Both the position numbers and the translations under genes were made by a program. A model generated the notes under the pieces. That model worked only from the letters and a program-made list of their open reading frames with translations, ran no database searches and had not been told where the DNA came from. A stretch of 64,000 bases of DNA from Hymenopus coronatus (Eukaryota > Arthropoda > Insecta > Mantodea > Hymenopodidae). Location: positions 12,516,501-12,580,500 of the forward strand of contig CM060887.1 of assembly GCA_030762935.1 (NCBI GenBank), given 5' to 3'. Shown here one piece after another: positions 1 through 11,699 of this stretch. How positions within the stretch are numbered: the stretch's first letter is position 1; each line of letters begins with the position of its first letter.

Positions 1-279
1 TTGCTAATTCTACAAAACGTATTCAGAATGAAGAGAACTTAGGAAGCTATTTCCACAAAATTCTAGATAGAGAAACATGTCATTTGCCATGAAAGTATCT
101 ATTATGTATTTTGACCAAAATGATAAAGCCATTTTTGGGAACATCAAAATTTTCTATTTAAAGGTTGTTTGGGTGGGGAGATTTTGTGAAAATCTTCGTG
201 TCGCATTCTTGAAATATGCTGAACTTGGTATTAAGTTTGGAATTTGACCAAATTTGGTTTTAGAGATATGCTGTCCACA

Positions 280-324
<45 letters not shown>

Positions 325-415
325 GGGCGTTTTTATAAAATATTCTCTTTTGTGCTTAAGGGGCCTCAAAACATATTCCAGTGAAATCTCAACACAGAAT
401 ACAATATCTCCTCAA
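1..415 (-). repeat. R repeat copy 1 (partial)
   Basis: Reverse-strand copy of the ~0.9 kb R repeat, cut by the window start. Landmarks read in reverse order: the region complementary to the 'aaaatggctc' block, the AAAATCTTCG block, the gagctatgctg-type block, then an expanded (AC)n, then the block near the repeat's start. The palindromic start itself is degraded. No coding potential; reading frames here arise from the dinucleotide run. Confidence 0.75.
281..322. repeat. (AC)21 microsatellite inside R copy 1
   Basis: Uninterrupted AC dinucleotides at the fixed GT-rich site of the R repeat. Other copies carry GT, GA or CG-rich runs at the same place, so the repeat itself seeded the microsatellite. 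Confidence 0.95.
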
Positions 416-539
416 CCCGCTAAGTACGTGATAGAGAAAGTGATAACATATTTTATTACCTTTAAGCTAACAGAGATAATGATAATAAAAACACTTTTGC
501 CACTGAAAGGCGACATTTAGCGGGTAGAGGTAATTCCAA

Positions 540-660
540 ATTTGTGGGATGGCGTTGCGTCATCCTCCGTTGTCATGGTTACGGAGCGCGTTAATGTGAC
601 AATCCCTGTGCATCCACTAGAACCAGGTCAACACTGACCTCTGACGTCATCTCTGTCTCT
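540..660. promoter_or_regulatory. CpG-containing patch with RFX-like and CRE sites
   Basis: GC-richer island in AT-rich sequence. It contains GTTGTCATGGTTAC (569-582), close to the RFX X-box consensus, and a full palindromic cAMP response element TGACGTCA (642-649). No TATA box, initiator or downstream exon could be tied to it. It may be a degraded promoter or enhancer, or chance. Confidence 0.25.
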
Positions 661-2514
661 GCGACACAAGGTTTACGATGTTCTCTTGTCAAGGAAGCGG
701 TAATATATTTACGTTACACAGTGGTCTAGCTTGCTTGCTCATCGGCCAAAAAAATCATGATTCAATTAAAAAGAATAAACATTCGAGAGATGGAGAGAGA
801 GAAAAGTGTGTGCTATACTGACGTGTTTCCACCAAATCTTTTTTAATAATTAACTTTCAATGAGATGAGGCGCTTGGAAACATGAAAGATTTCACTGAAA
901 TGAAATAAAATGCTTTTCTCTGATCAATTTATTGTTTTAGTTGCAGGTTTGAAGACTAGAACTGAAAAATGCCTACGTCATCCCCCTGTTGTATATTGCA
1001 TACTATTTTTTCGGCGATAGTAAATAAAAGCATTTATTAAGATAGACTGTGTTAGCATCTTCGAACTGGTAATCCATTATTCACGCCTGGTAGTGTAAAC
1101 CAAGTCAGTCAGCAATGTAGGCGATAAGGCTGCTTGCGCCGAGGAGCTATATTAAATTATACATGCATTAAATCGTAATTAAACGAGCTTAAACAAATTA
1201 AGATTTAGGTGGTAAAATCCCGTTATCAAACACACTTCCTACGCCTGACGTGAAAGCAAATCGGATAAAAAAAAAAAAAACATCGAAAATATAATCTTTA
1301 TTTTGCCCCTAAGTATGATAGAGCGTGTATGCCATTTCATCAAATTTTTAATTTCAAGGTTTACTGGAAATGCACGCTTTGAGATACCTGAATAAAAAGC
1401 TAAGATAAAAACTTTCGGGCATCAGTGTGTCTATAAGGAGCATGCATAACTGATAAACTAAAACTCAAACAAATACGAAGTTTTGTTATTTTAAATAAGG
1501 ATTAAAGATACGGAAAACCTCGGTTTTGGGATCTATTTTTACTATATCAAACTATTTTCAGATATTTAAATTTCCCAAATTTTTAAAACGGTTACATAAA
1601 AACAATTTTGATATATTGGATATCCTACAGGGCCTACAAGATGCAACTTGGGGATAAGGAAAAATTACTTCACACACACACACAACTTGGTTTTTTATTC
1701 GTGACAGTGAGTGAGTTTTTCGTTATCTTAAAAATCTACATTTTAAAGTGTTAAGTGTTTTTTTTTATTACTCATTCATGAACTTGTGTGAAAAGTAGGT
1801 AATATTAAAATAATATTTATCTGCCTGCTTTTTAAGTTGTTAATTTTTGGTCATCTCAGCGTCTATACTCCTGATTGCTTACAAAAATACGCACTAAAAG
1901 TATTCTAGGCAATATGTATCGTGGTGAGGAGACAGAAAATAACCTTTTATGCGATTAACTTTCGAAATAGATGTGAAAATAAATTATCGTCAACAACAAT
2001 AATAATAATCTAAGTTGGTTATATTTCACCTTTTTTTTTTAAATGTGCCCATATAAATAATATATTTTCCACTAAAATCTGCAGAAGGAACTGGAGGATT
2101 TATACACCACTGAGAAATTGTGCTCTGCAATTCCATTGGTCGTCTGAATCGGTGAGTGCACTTCATAACGCCACAAGTCATGGTTGTGCTCGTAGCGCCC
2201 ACCAGGAAGAGAATCGAAACATCCCATGGTGATGATAATCCCTTATCTCACGCACCTGTCAGATAGTTGACAGGGTACATTGTCACGATTTGGGGACAGT
2301 TTATCACATCAGTTTCTGCCTAAAGCACGCCCGCCTTTGATCGATAGTAATCTCCAGATATCGCTTAATCAGTCCACAAACACTGTACCATAAGGCTACA
2401 AACTAGCATGCACTGCGGATAAATAAATAAACAATCAAAGCCTAGTTATACCTTCCCAGTGACATTGCTTTAGCTGTTTCCAGGTTTTCGTCACAGTAAA
2501 TAATTGCTGCCTTT
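661..2514. other. No recognised feature
   Basis: AT-rich sequence with short homopolymers (an A-run near 1266, a T-run near 2031) and a short CA run at 1673. No long open frame, tRNA-like box pair, R-repeat landmark or transposon end is visible. Confidence 0.6.
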
Positions 2515-2990
2515 TAAAACCGAGTGAGATGGCTCCCTAGTAACGTGTGTAGTTCGCATTCGGGAGGTCCTGGGTTCGATTCTCATTTGGCGGGCACTGA
2601 CCATATGCTTTTTCTCTTTTCCGTGGTCGATAGGTGAATACTGGAGTGATTCTCCTTCCACCATGCATTTTCTCTCTCATCATTAATTTTAATCTGCTTC
2701 AAGGCGAATGTGTTGGAATTTTTCCCTGGTACTCCTCGGAGCTATCTCGATTGCCACGAGGTTCTCGGAGAACACGAGGTTTAGGCAGTATTTGTCGGCG
2801 TCAGAAAGATCCATCGTTAGGTAATCATTACGGATCCTCCCTGTTAGGCACATCGTGTCCGGATATGGTCGCCCTTAGTTTGGGTCAGTTGAAACCAAAA
2901 CGGGCCCAATGTGGCCTACTTTCGGTGTTGTGCTCCTGCTGCTGGAGACCCCACCATCTGCCTACTTCTGACTCCTGTCTATTTATTGTT
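2515..2990 (+). repeat. tRNA-headed SINE-like repeat (low confidence)
   Basis: GC-richer block starting with a tRNA-like head and a good B-box, TGGGTTCGATTCTC, after cattcgggaggtcc. The body resembles the GC-rich tails of arthropod SINEs. A similar cattcgggagg head recurs near 8130 and a related one near 59950. The 171-codon frame across this block has no recognisable domain and I do not treat it as a gene. Confidence 0.4.
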
Positions 2991-3084
2991 TCATTTATAT
3001 ATCCCCGTTTAACATCTAAGGTTATATCGGGGGCTGTGCACTTGAAACAACTCGTTGTCAGTAGATTTAAATCATTTTGTTTTC

Positions 3085-3230
3085 TTCAAACACACACACA
3101 TTCATTCTCACATTCATCCAGTCCAGACTCTGTGGGGGATAGGGAATAATTCTGGCTAAAGAAAAATTCCCCGCCCCAGCCGGAAATCGAACCCGGGACT
3201 TCCGAGCTTCCTGTCTTATTGTTACATATT
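3085..3230 (-). repeat. SINE family D, copy 1
   Basis: On the reverse strand, a B-box-like gggttcgatttccggctgg is followed by an AATTTTTCTTTA block and an attattccctatcccc block, matching the repeats at 35845-36003 (reverse) and 10235-10385 (forward). The shared order of tRNA-like head and body marks a dispersed SINE family. Confidence 0.6.
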
Positions 3231-3446
3231 GAAACAAGAAACTTTCCTACTAAAGCAAAGTGGCTAAAATATGGTTGGCCGGCATAGCACTTCTTTGTTA
3301 AAACAGTGGTAAGGCTCCTGTTGCGCACGCGCGCTCCTGTTGATGTCATTCTCGGATTGGGCGGGGTGGACATGTCTCATCCCCATGCGAGAATTTATGC
3401 ATACGTATCGCCCATTACACTGTCTATTTGTGGTAGATTTGTTAGT

Positions 3447-3690
3447 TAAAATCCGGCGGAGGACGATGGGTTTTTTCGGGTGTAAAAATCCTTAAAATGG
3501 CTTCCTTCGGAAGGGAAGTAAAGCCGTTGGTCCCGTGTCGTAGATTTACGGCACGTTAAAGAACCTCAAGCCTGATAGAGAGGTCTCTGAGCAAAATTAA
3601 GCGGTCTTTCACGCCCAATATAGAATGGGATGCTGAGAACCACGGCAGTTAAAGAGCGTCCATAAAGCACAGGGCATTTACATTTTTTGT
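3447..3690 (+). repeat. SINE family A (Meta-domain-like), copy 1, head truncated
   Basis: Lacks most of the tRNA-like head but keeps the conserved body: cggcggaggacgatgg, then ggaagtaaagccgttggt, ggcacgttaaagaacc and the tail gagcgtccataaa. The block of aaagc...ggtcccgtgt...ggcacgtaaaagaacc recalls the central Meta domain of MetaSINEs (comparison from memory, not aligned). Confidence 0.75.
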
Positions 3691-5020
3691 TAGTGATCGT
3701 GACTTTTAAAGTTGTGCATTAGTGTATTGAAAATTACAGGTTCTGGTAGTTTACTACTGACAGTAGAACTCCGTCCAATTTTAAAACAGCGTTCATTATC
3801 AAAATTAAAATCTTTGATTAAAAAAAAAAAGTATTTTAAATTATCATACTTCATAAAAAAGATGGAAAAGTGATATAAACTCCATAAATAAGTTATGCAT
3901 ATAACACATGATTTGGAAGCAGTAGAGATTAGAAAATGATTCACTGTTGCTACTGCAGCGAAGAGCAATGGAGAGTCAATAAAAACTGGGAAAGTCAGAG
4001 GAACAGAGTAGGAAGAAGCAGCTTTGATTATCTGTAACCTCTCTCGGGCAAGCAATGAAACAATGAACATGTGCTGCGCTAATCGAATATAATCATCCAG
4101 TCATTTTGTTAGGCTGCGCTACTACCAACTATTGTGTTGTATCACTTGGATTTCATAACTACTACCTACCCGTCCCATCTCATGTTACCGGTGGCGCACG
4201 CTGACACTGTTACGTCATACACTGGACAGGTGCTGTGGAACATCAGTTGCATTAGACGAGTGCTCGAGTACAGTAGTGTGTTGAACCTGTTCACTCATCG
4301 TGTGCCATGCCCCATTACAGCAGTGCAGATATTAGAGTAGGGGAGATATAATAAATCCGATAGCTATTGTCTAATGTTAATGACAAATGGAACGTCAACT
4401 TGCCCACTGTTTATAGTATTATATGATGGACTGTGCCATGCGCTCGATCCGCGCAACTCCCTGCCACGCTCAGTAATCTACTTTTGTTAGACAACAGTAA
4501 CAATAGCGACACCGCCGTCAGCAGTAGGCTGAACTGGAACGGGATATAATTTCATAGCTTAGCTTACCACAATATTCACCGGGTCTATTCTTGAGAATTT
4601 AAAGGTCAGTGAAGTATCCCAGGTAGCCCTAATTTGTGAAATATGCAAACAAAATGACAAAACATTAGAAACATTTTAATCGTTAGACATTCGGCATTAT
4701 CAAATCTTCTTGTCGTGGAAGTCGTTTCCTGACTTCATTTGAGCTATGCTGTTCAAAGACAGACCCACACATGTGGTCGTATTTGCCTTTTTCCAAAATT
4801 GCTTTTGTTTTTATTCAGATGATCTCAAAAGCTTATTTCAAGTCCTATGGTTTTTAAGTGTGTTGTCCACAGAATCCGATGTTCAACTAAGCAGCCCTCT
4901 AGTTTCTTTTGAGCAACTGTCCAAGTCATCTGTCCAGCACCAAACTGAAACATGAGATGTGAACAGAATAAAAGAAGAATTATGGAAAGGAAATTGTGGT
5001 AGATGAGAAACCACTCCAGT
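3691..5020. other. No recognised feature
   Basis: Mixed AT-rich sequence. Open frames of 60-126 codons occur on both strands but none has a domain, a splice pattern or a repeat neighbour that supports coding. Confidence 0.6.
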
Positions 5021-5042
5021 ATTCGCCTGCCGACCAAGAAAA

Positions 5043-5310
5043 GCTTTGAAAATCTTAAGGTCAGAGAACCCGAACTTAGGATCGTGGGTTCGAGTCCCGC
5101 CTTGGGCATGGGTGTTTCTGTGTTTGTAAATGTCTATGTTTGTGTATGTATATGTAAAAGGAAAACGTTAAGAATAATAAGATCTACTAAGGAAATATAG
5201 GAAAGTAAGGAAAAAAAAAAAAAAATGGAGAGAAAAAAGGGATACAGCGCCGGAGTCCTGACAAGCCTCCGGAACTGTATTTATTTATTTCTCTTATTTT
5301 TTTTAAAGAA
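5043..5310 (+). repeat. SINE family F, copy 1
   Basis: Contains the B-box-like GTGGGTTCGAGTCCCGCC (near 5087-5104) followed by ttgggcatgggtg, a GT-rich stretch, an A-run, and the end ctccggaactgtattta. The same order recurs about 280 bp downstream, so two copies lie in direct orientation. The 5' head of this copy differs from copy 2 and may be degraded or chimeric. Confidence 0.65.
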
Positions 5311-5321
5311 AAAAAAAAGCC

Positions 5322-5548
5322 GGTCCCCATGGCCGCGCTCGCCAAGGCGTCCCGCTTTGGTGCTTCGTACCGCTGGGGATCGTGGGTTCGAGTCCCGCCT
5401 TGGGCATGGGTGTTATATGTTTGTGTATATGTGTGTGTGTGTGTGTGTTGTAAACAGTAATAATACGGCAAAACAAAGTAAAAAGAAAAAGGTAAATAAA
5501 AGTAGGGTATACAGACTCCGGTACTGTATTTAAAAAAAAAAAAAAAAA
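5322..5548 (+). repeat. SINE family F, copy 2
   Basis: tRNA-like head starting ggtccccatggccgcgctcg, perfect B-box core GGTTCGAGTCC, body ttgggcatgggtgtt, a (GT)n run (5431-5450), and the 3' end ctccggtactgtattt followed by an A-run of about 19. Such an A-tail indicates LINE-mediated retroposition. Confidence 0.7.
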
Positions 5549-6085
5549 AATTGCGAGCCCCACACCACTTCTCGGAGCTACCTTGCTCAGTTCTTAAACA
5601 AAGTAGCAGAGAATGTGAACAAACTGTTGTGTACTTGCAAGTATTAGAAGAAGAAAGGAGAAATGAAATTGCGCGGTCATGAACCGTGACATTGAAGTGC
5701 ACGCTGTTTCTCACAAGTTAATCGTTTGTCGTAGGGAACTCGACGACAAAACTATCCATTAGTGCGAGGAGTCAGTGACCAGCTGGCAGTTGACAAATGA
5801 TAACCTTAAAGGACAAACGTCATTAACTATATCCGCTCGACTCCACCAGGCGCTACTCAAGGTCTGTCAAAGTTGGCAAAAATTCGCAACAATTAAAAAA
5901 CAAAATAAAATTCTAAACCTTAAAAAAAGCAATATTTTTTTCATTTGTGCGCATTTAAGCTACCAATGAAATACAATAAATGGACAAGACGCATGCTTAT
6001 TAGTAAATACGCCAACTTATTATTTTGCAACCATTTTTTCAGCATTTTCCCGTACTGAAAATGTTTCACATTATGCAATTTTTTT

Positions 6086-6715
6086 ACTTTCTCTACTTAG
6101 TACATAGGTAGAGAAGGTATTGCACTCCACCCAAAAATTCGATACCGAGATTACATTGGAAATATAGTTTTAGGTTATCTTGTATAAAAAAAAGGATTTT
6201 TAGAAAAAGGTCTGTGTGTGAATGAATGTGTGTTGTGTCGTAAACACATAACTCAAAAATGAAAAGTCGGTAAAACTCCAAACTTGGATTTAAATTTAAT
6301 ACCTTTCTAGGATGCGACACGAAGATTTTGAGGAAAATTTCCCGCTCCAAACTACCCTTTACATGGGGAAAATTTGTTTTGTTCTTAAAAGTTTCATTTT
6401 TGGGCGAAAATTATTTTTTTGGGGAGGAAGGACCTTTGTTTTATTTTACTCAATTCATCCATCAACCGATCGAATTTTCTCAAAAATGTCTTTAACAATT
6501 TTGATTAAAATACCAAGATGTTTAAATGACAAATAAAATGTGTGTATGTATATATAGTGTTTCATAAATAAACCGCAAGATAAACACTTACTACATAAAA
6601 ATGTACATCTCTTTAAAACACAATTTCTGCTATGTACATCCTTTTCGTGGAGTTGACCGTTTCCGAGATATTCTTGACCATTTCCTTGATACTCAGTTTT
6701 GAAATACTTAATAAT
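6086..6715 (+). repeat. R repeat copy 2, 3' truncated
   Basis: Begins with ACTTTCTCTAC after a T-run, then the tagagaaggtattgcactcc, cgataccgagat, caaaaatgaaaag and gatgcgacacgaag landmarks in order, continuing to the gttgaccgtttccgagata block before similarity ends. The hairpin 3' end is missing. Confidence 0.85.
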
Positions 6716-6892
6716 TTTATTAATTTTAATAAGTATCCCAAAATAAATGAACACTACAGAAAATGCCGAAAACAGATTTTTTTGTTACTCTTTTAGTTGC
6801 CGGAAAAAAAAGGATTAACTTTTTAAAACCAAAATTTTGGATAATTTTATGAAGGTAATAAAATGGTATTTTCTCATAAGTCTCAGCAGTTC

Positions 6893-6986
6893 AGAAAAAT
6901 TATTTCAATATTTTTTTCTTTCTCTAGCACGTATGTACAATGTAGAGAAGGTATTGTATTCCAACCAAAATTCAATGTCGAAATTT
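6893..6986 (+). repeat. R repeat copy 3, 5' stub
   Basis: Only the first ~90 bp: T-run, CTTTCTCTAGC, the palindrome relic and tagagaaggtattg. It stops at ...gaaattttac and joins R copy 4 in opposite orientation, giving a head-to-head arrangement. Confidence 0.75.
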
Positions 6987-7882
6987 TACCTTTGTTTGTA
7001 TGGACAGGAATTGACAAACTCACGTATGAAAAAACGTATTTTAAAGTTAAAAGTAATAACAAGGAATATCTCAACAACGGTCAGCTCCATGGAATAATAT
7101 ATATAACATGCGTGTTTTAGCAAGATATACATTTTTTGTGTAGTAAGTTTTTTTTCTATCTCTTACGTTTACCAGTTATGCAAAATTCAATACAAATCAT
7201 CCAAAATAAACAGGACTTCAGTGGCTATACCCAGAAGATTCAATATGTACATTTTACTTGTGATGTAAATATTTTAATATATCGCATTTTAATCAAAATC
7301 TTTGAAGTCATTTTTAGGAAAAACACACTTTTAAAAAAAAAATGTTCACATAAAGGATAGTTTGTGGTGAGAGAGTTCTCTTGAAAATCTTCGTGTGGCA
7401 TCCTTGGAAGATGTTAAACCTAAATACCAAGTTTGGTATTCCACGGTCTTCATTTTTGAGCTATGCTGTCCACAGACACAGATGTGTAATGGTTACCATT
7501 ATACACAAGGTCGCGGGTTCAAACCCGGCGGAGGACGATGGATTTTTTCGGGTGTAAAAATCCTTAGCATGGCTTCCTTCGGAAGGTAAGTAAAGCCGTT
7601 GGTCCCGTGTGGTAGATTTACGGCACGTAAAAGAACCTCAAGCTTGCATAGAGGCCTCTGAGCAAATTAAGCGGTCTTTCACGCCCAGTATAGAATGGGA
7701 CGCTGAGAACCACAGCGGTTAAAGAGCATCCATAATAACACTCCATTTCATTTCGCAGAAACACACACATGAACCTTTTTCTAAAATTTTTTTTTCGGAC
7801 TCAGGGAATCCCAAAACATATATTTTCGGTGAAATCTGGACATCGAAATTTTGGGTGGAATAAAATATCTTCTATATCCAGA
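6987..7882 (-). repeat. R repeat copy 4, with nested SINE A
   Basis: Reverse copy starting inside the tttgtatggacaggaattg block and running to the palindrome end (tatcttctatatcc). It is interrupted at its CA-rich site by SINE family A copy 2, so the SINE inserted later. Confidence 0.85.
7478..7765 (+). repeat. SINE family A, copy 2, with intact tRNA-like promoter
   Basis: Has an A-box-like gtgtaatggttacca and a B-box gcgggttcaaacccggc (near 7513-7529), then the Meta-domain-like body and the tail ttaaagagcatccataa. It lies inside reverse R copy 4 between cagacacag and aaacacacaca, so it is younger than that copy. Confidence 0.8.
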
Positions 7883-8094
7883 AAAATAAAGGATTTTTAA
7901 TGAATTTTGGTTAATTTTCACCTATGCCTATCATCAATTTTGTATGTAGAGTTGTTTTTCGCGCAATATAGATACCCACCAAAAATAATTAGCCATTTTG
8001 TGGCATAATTGATTGATTTATTTATTTATTCAAAAATATTTTTGAGGTGTGCTACTTTAGAAACTCTGAGTCGCGAGTAACAAAGCTGTTTGTG

Positions 8095-8330
8095 ATGCAT
8101 AGCCAACCATGAGAATGTTTTAGCCTCGCATTCGGGAGGCGCTGGATTGTTTCTTGGTTTTGCTCGGTTGGCAGGCGAATGTAGTTGCTCTTTCCTGTCC
8201 GCTTCATATCCCAGTCATTTTCCCTGGGAGTCTCCGTCTCGGGAATGTCATCTCCTCATATGTGAAAGAATGCCTTCATCAAACACTTGTCACCCTGCAG
8301 AGTTCTCTATACAGCCATCTTAATTTTCAC
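8095..8330 (+). repeat. Degraded SINE-like block
   Basis: Contains gcctcgcattcgggaggcgc and ggcaggcgaatgtag, resembling the head and body of the repeat at 2515-2990. Boxes are poor and borders unclear. Confidence 0.3.
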
Positions 8331-8794
8331 TATATCAACTTGATTTTCCTTATTAAATGAACGTAAAAGAAGTAGTCATTGACCCAAGGCGCCATGGAGG
8401 TTTATATCAGTCAAATGATAACCAATTTGGACATTTCCATTAGCATTTAGTTGCTTTTAATGCCAATAATATCACGAAACTTAACCCATGCTGTTTGACT
8501 CCTTGTTTTTATCGCATTTTACATATATATTCAGAACATATATTCGATATACTTTTCATGTTAAGTGCTTTTATCAACTACTGCATATGATATAAAGTTT
8601 TTTTTTTTTGTTTCAACTTTTCAGCTGATTATCTTTAAAGTAACAGGTTTTCAACAAAATAATTTTATCGTAAATGATAAATGTTTCTTCATTTAAGGAG
8701 AGAAACCGAAGTATATTACTATATTGGCAATATTTATTGTTATTATTATTATACTGGGCTTTTTTTTATTGTGAGAAGCAGCTGAAAAACGCAA

Positions 8795-8925
8795 TGCTAA
8801 ACTGGGATTTGAATATGGTTCTACGCTCTCCGTACGGTTGCTCTAATCATTGAGCTACTGTGACAGCAAACTGATTCGGGGTTTTTCCCGGTTAACCAAC
8901 CGGTATGTCTCTCTTCGGAGATAAT
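8795..8925 (-). repeat. tRNA-like pseudogene or SINE head
   Basis: Reverse strand reads gtcacagtagctcaatgatt, an A-box-like sequence with tRNA D-arm spacing, followed by gtacggagagcgtagaacc and cattcaaatccc, a weak B-box. Probably a degenerate SINE head. Confidence 0.4.
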
Positions 8926-8945
8926 ACCTTCATGGTATATGTATG

Positions 8946-8947
<2 letters not shown>

Positions 8948-8985
<38 letters not shown>
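8948..8985. repeat. (TA)n microsatellite
   Basis: About 19 uninterrupted TA units. Confidence 0.95.
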
Positions 8986-8989
<4 letters not shown>

Positions 8990-9130
8990 TATAAGTAATA
9001 TAAGTACTTAATATCTGGGTAATGATAACATAGTTTATACAAACTAATATACTTGTATATTAGTGACATTATATAGAGGATTTGAACCTCGGAGCTCCAA
9101 TTAGATGCCCTAGTTTGATGTATCACTGGA

Positions 9131-9436
9131 TTGTCTCTTTAGCGCGGTGGTAGCGCGACTGCTTGCGACTGGGTTCGTTTCCCGGTACCGGCGTAGGGAA
9201 TTTTCCCCCGCTGGGATACCTGGTCCGGGGTGCACTCAGTCTCGTGAGATCCCTGGGGTCAATCGAAGAGCTAAATTGAGAAGTAGCGGCTCCAGATCGA
9301 GAATACCGAATCAATCGGCCGGGAGGGACTCGAGGCACTGATCACGTCTCACCCTCCAGCACTGCACTCCGCCTTACTAGGTCCAGATGGGGGATGCAGC
9401 GGCCTTGTCACCCTGTGCACTGTTGGGCCATTGAAT
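9131..9436 (+). repeat. SINE family C, copy 1 (~305 bp)
   Basis: Head tctctttagcgcggtggtag followed by ttcgtttcccggtaccggcg (A/B-box-like) and a GC-rich body: cccccgctgggatacctgg, ggtgcactcagtctcgtgag, agaagtagcggctccag, cgtctcaccctccagcactg. It matches 43279-43615 along its length. The family looks like a tRNA-derived SINE with a long unrelated body. Confidence 0.75.
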
Positions 9437-9446
9437 TAAGTTAATA

Positions 9447-9530
9447 TATCAGCAGTAGCTCAGCTAGATTAGAGATTCGTGGTTCAAATCCCGGCTGCGG
9501 CATTGCATTTTTCAGTCTGATTCTACTTTT
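9447..9530 (+). repeat. SINE family B, copy 1
   Basis: gcagtagctcagctagatta then ttcgtggttcaaatcccggc and ggcattgcatttttcag, matching the short repeats at 15553, 42440 and 53340. Sequence after it (to about 9600) resembles the R-repeat tail, as if inserted in an old R copy. Confidence 0.6.
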
Positions 9531-9784
9531 TATAAGAATAGTTTGTGGAAGCTATTTAAAAATAAACGCAGTGAATAGAAAAACGTATGTGAATATATAC
9601 TATATTCCCCCAACTTTTAACACAGGTTCAGTAATTTCTTGGTGCATTAGAAATTCTTTTAGTGTGGAAATCTCTGACACGATTGCGTGTTTCTTTCCCT
9701 AAAGGTTCAGAAAAGTATTGGCTATTCCGTTCATTAGCAAGAATTTATTATTGTTATTATTATTAATATAATTATTATTACGTC

Positions 9785-9995
9785 ATTTAACGTGGTAGGC
9801 CGTATCGGATGATGTAATGGGTGAAATGATGCTCAAATGAGCCCGGATTTCATGGAGCTTAAAGCTACTCGACGTTTCTCTTCGTATAAGAGAAAACCTC
9901 GGTAGAAACATTATCCGTGTAATTCACCGAACCGAGAGTTGAATTTGGACCTCATGAATAAGAGGAAGATACGCTACCACCACACCATAGAATCG
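9785..9995 (-). repeat. tRNA-like SINE, reverse strand
   Basis: Reverse strand reads ctatggtgtggtggtagcg, an A-box-like head, then gaggtccaaattcaactc (weak B-box) and a body with cggttcggtgaattacacgg and the short inverted repeat cttatacgaagag. Only one copy seen here. Confidence 0.4.
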
Positions 9996-10234
9996 GGAAG
10001 TTAATTACAGCACTTTTCTTCATTCACGAACGATATCTCCTTTGCAAAGCGAAGCGAAGCTGTGAAAATGTCACCTTATATTCTTTTTCTCTCCTTAAAA
10101 GTCATGTCTGACAAGACTGAACAAGCTGCTGGGATGTGAATAGCCTTCGAGTCAAGATTAAGAGAACACCCACATCTTTATATTTCGTTTGTTTATTGTT
10201 TGCTTAAATAAACGATTTGGAAATTCCTGCAGCA
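9996..10234. other. No recognised feature
   Basis: AT-rich sequence without repeat landmarks, apart from gcaaagcgaagcgaagc, a short GAAGC tandem at about 10036-10051. Confidence 0.6.
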
Positions 10235-10385
10235 GTCTAACACGCAAGGGTAGACTGCCTCTGTATCAGTAGTCAGTGTTCTGGATACCGGGTTTGATAC
10301 GTGACTGGGTTGGGAATTTTTCTTTAAGTATAATCATTCGCTATCCTCTGAAAAGTCTGGAAGCGTGAATATGACTGAATTTAAG
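10235..10385 (+). repeat. SINE family D, copy 2
   Basis: ccgggtttgatacgtgactg, then gggaatttttctttaagtat, cgctatcctctgaaaagtct and gaagcgtgaatatgactg. The same order as the reverse copy at 3085-3230. The head is degraded. Confidence 0.5.
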
Positions 10386-11537
10386 ATTAAAGCGTCATAA
10401 AACTAAGTTAAGAAACCTACAGTTCAGCGAGTAAGCAGCCTAACACCAGCACTTCTTTCTCAATTCAAAGGCACCAATATGAACAAAGAAGGTAATGGTT
10501 CCCTTACGAATGAAATAAATTATTAATACAAATTATAGATGTGGTCGCGACACCTTTATTCACCGAGCCAAAGTTCAATACCCGCCATTGCTGTCCTCCC
10601 TGACAGATTTTTTCCAGGTTTTCCTCATTCACAACTGAGAAATGCCCTTAACTTAGACCTAGAGCGTTTCCTTCCCAAATTATAATTTTATTTAATGTAT
10701 CATCAGGTGTTGCCTGAAATATTACTTATATAACCAACTTTATTTTAAGGATATAGCTTAGTATAACTTTTTGTTTTATATCTTTTAGATGTTATGCATG
10801 AACTGTCTTTATTTCTTCATATTTCCAAGTTGACCAACAGCATAAAGTTTACGTGTTACTTTTTATTATCACCAGTTTTTTTGCATTATAAAATTATTTT
10901 ATGACGCTCTTGGCATTTACTCTCCATAACAGAAATGCTACCTGTCAAACTTTAAGTTAACATTTAATACATTTGTTCTAAATTACAGTTCATTGGTGCA
11001 TCCTACACATCCGTCATAGGCGGACCAGGGAGGTGCTAAGCGGGACTATAGCCCCAGACTTAATTATTAGAAAAAACATTCAAATGCCGTTGCTTTGGTA
11101 AAGTCGAATCAACACCTATTTCTATGTTTTTATATAAATCAGTTTACCTACTCGTCAATAAGTGAATTTATCATAGTGGTGGATCATATCTTATTAGACA
11201 ACCAATAACTAGAAAATAAATCATATACAATAAAAGTGCTTAGTAAACTACTTAAATATTACGTTTAAAAGGCATGTTTTATGTATTATTTATAAGTTTC
11301 CTCAATATTTAAATTAATAATAATAATAAATCCCTTATCGTATTTGAACATTTAGAAGTTATATTCTGTATTAGTTACTCCATTTTGCTGATTAGTAGCA
11401 TATGTTTAAAATATATTAAGCCCTCTCTAAAAGAGTCCTGGATAATGGGATGTACTGTTGCAAATGTCTTGCATTCAAAGATTTATAGATGAACTTTCTA
11501 AATTATTTAGTTTTTATCCTAATGCTTTCAAAGTTTT
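10386..11537. other. No recognised feature, with a possible degraded SINE near 10550-10650
   Basis: Around 10560-10650 a tRNA-like gagccaaagttcaataccc and ttccaggttttcctcattc suggest an old SINE. The rest is AT-rich without open frames or repeat landmarks. Confidence 0.45.
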
Positions 11538-11655
11538 ACTTTCTCTACACGTATAGAGAAGGTATTGTAATGCACCCAAAAATTCGATACCGAGATTTCA
11601 CTGGAAATCATGTTTTGGGTCCCCCTGAATCCAAAAAAGCATTTTTAGAAACAAG

Positions 11656-11699
<44 letters not shown>

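Noticed and set aside
254..520. Open frames through CA/GT runs, here and at 11489-11713
   Set aside because: They come from dinucleotide microsatellites inside R repeats and encode His-Thr or Cys-Val runs.
2085..2151. A 67-nt exon between ctgcag and GGTGAGT
   Set aside because: The polypyrimidine tract is weak, only one frame is open and no neighbouring exon is seen.
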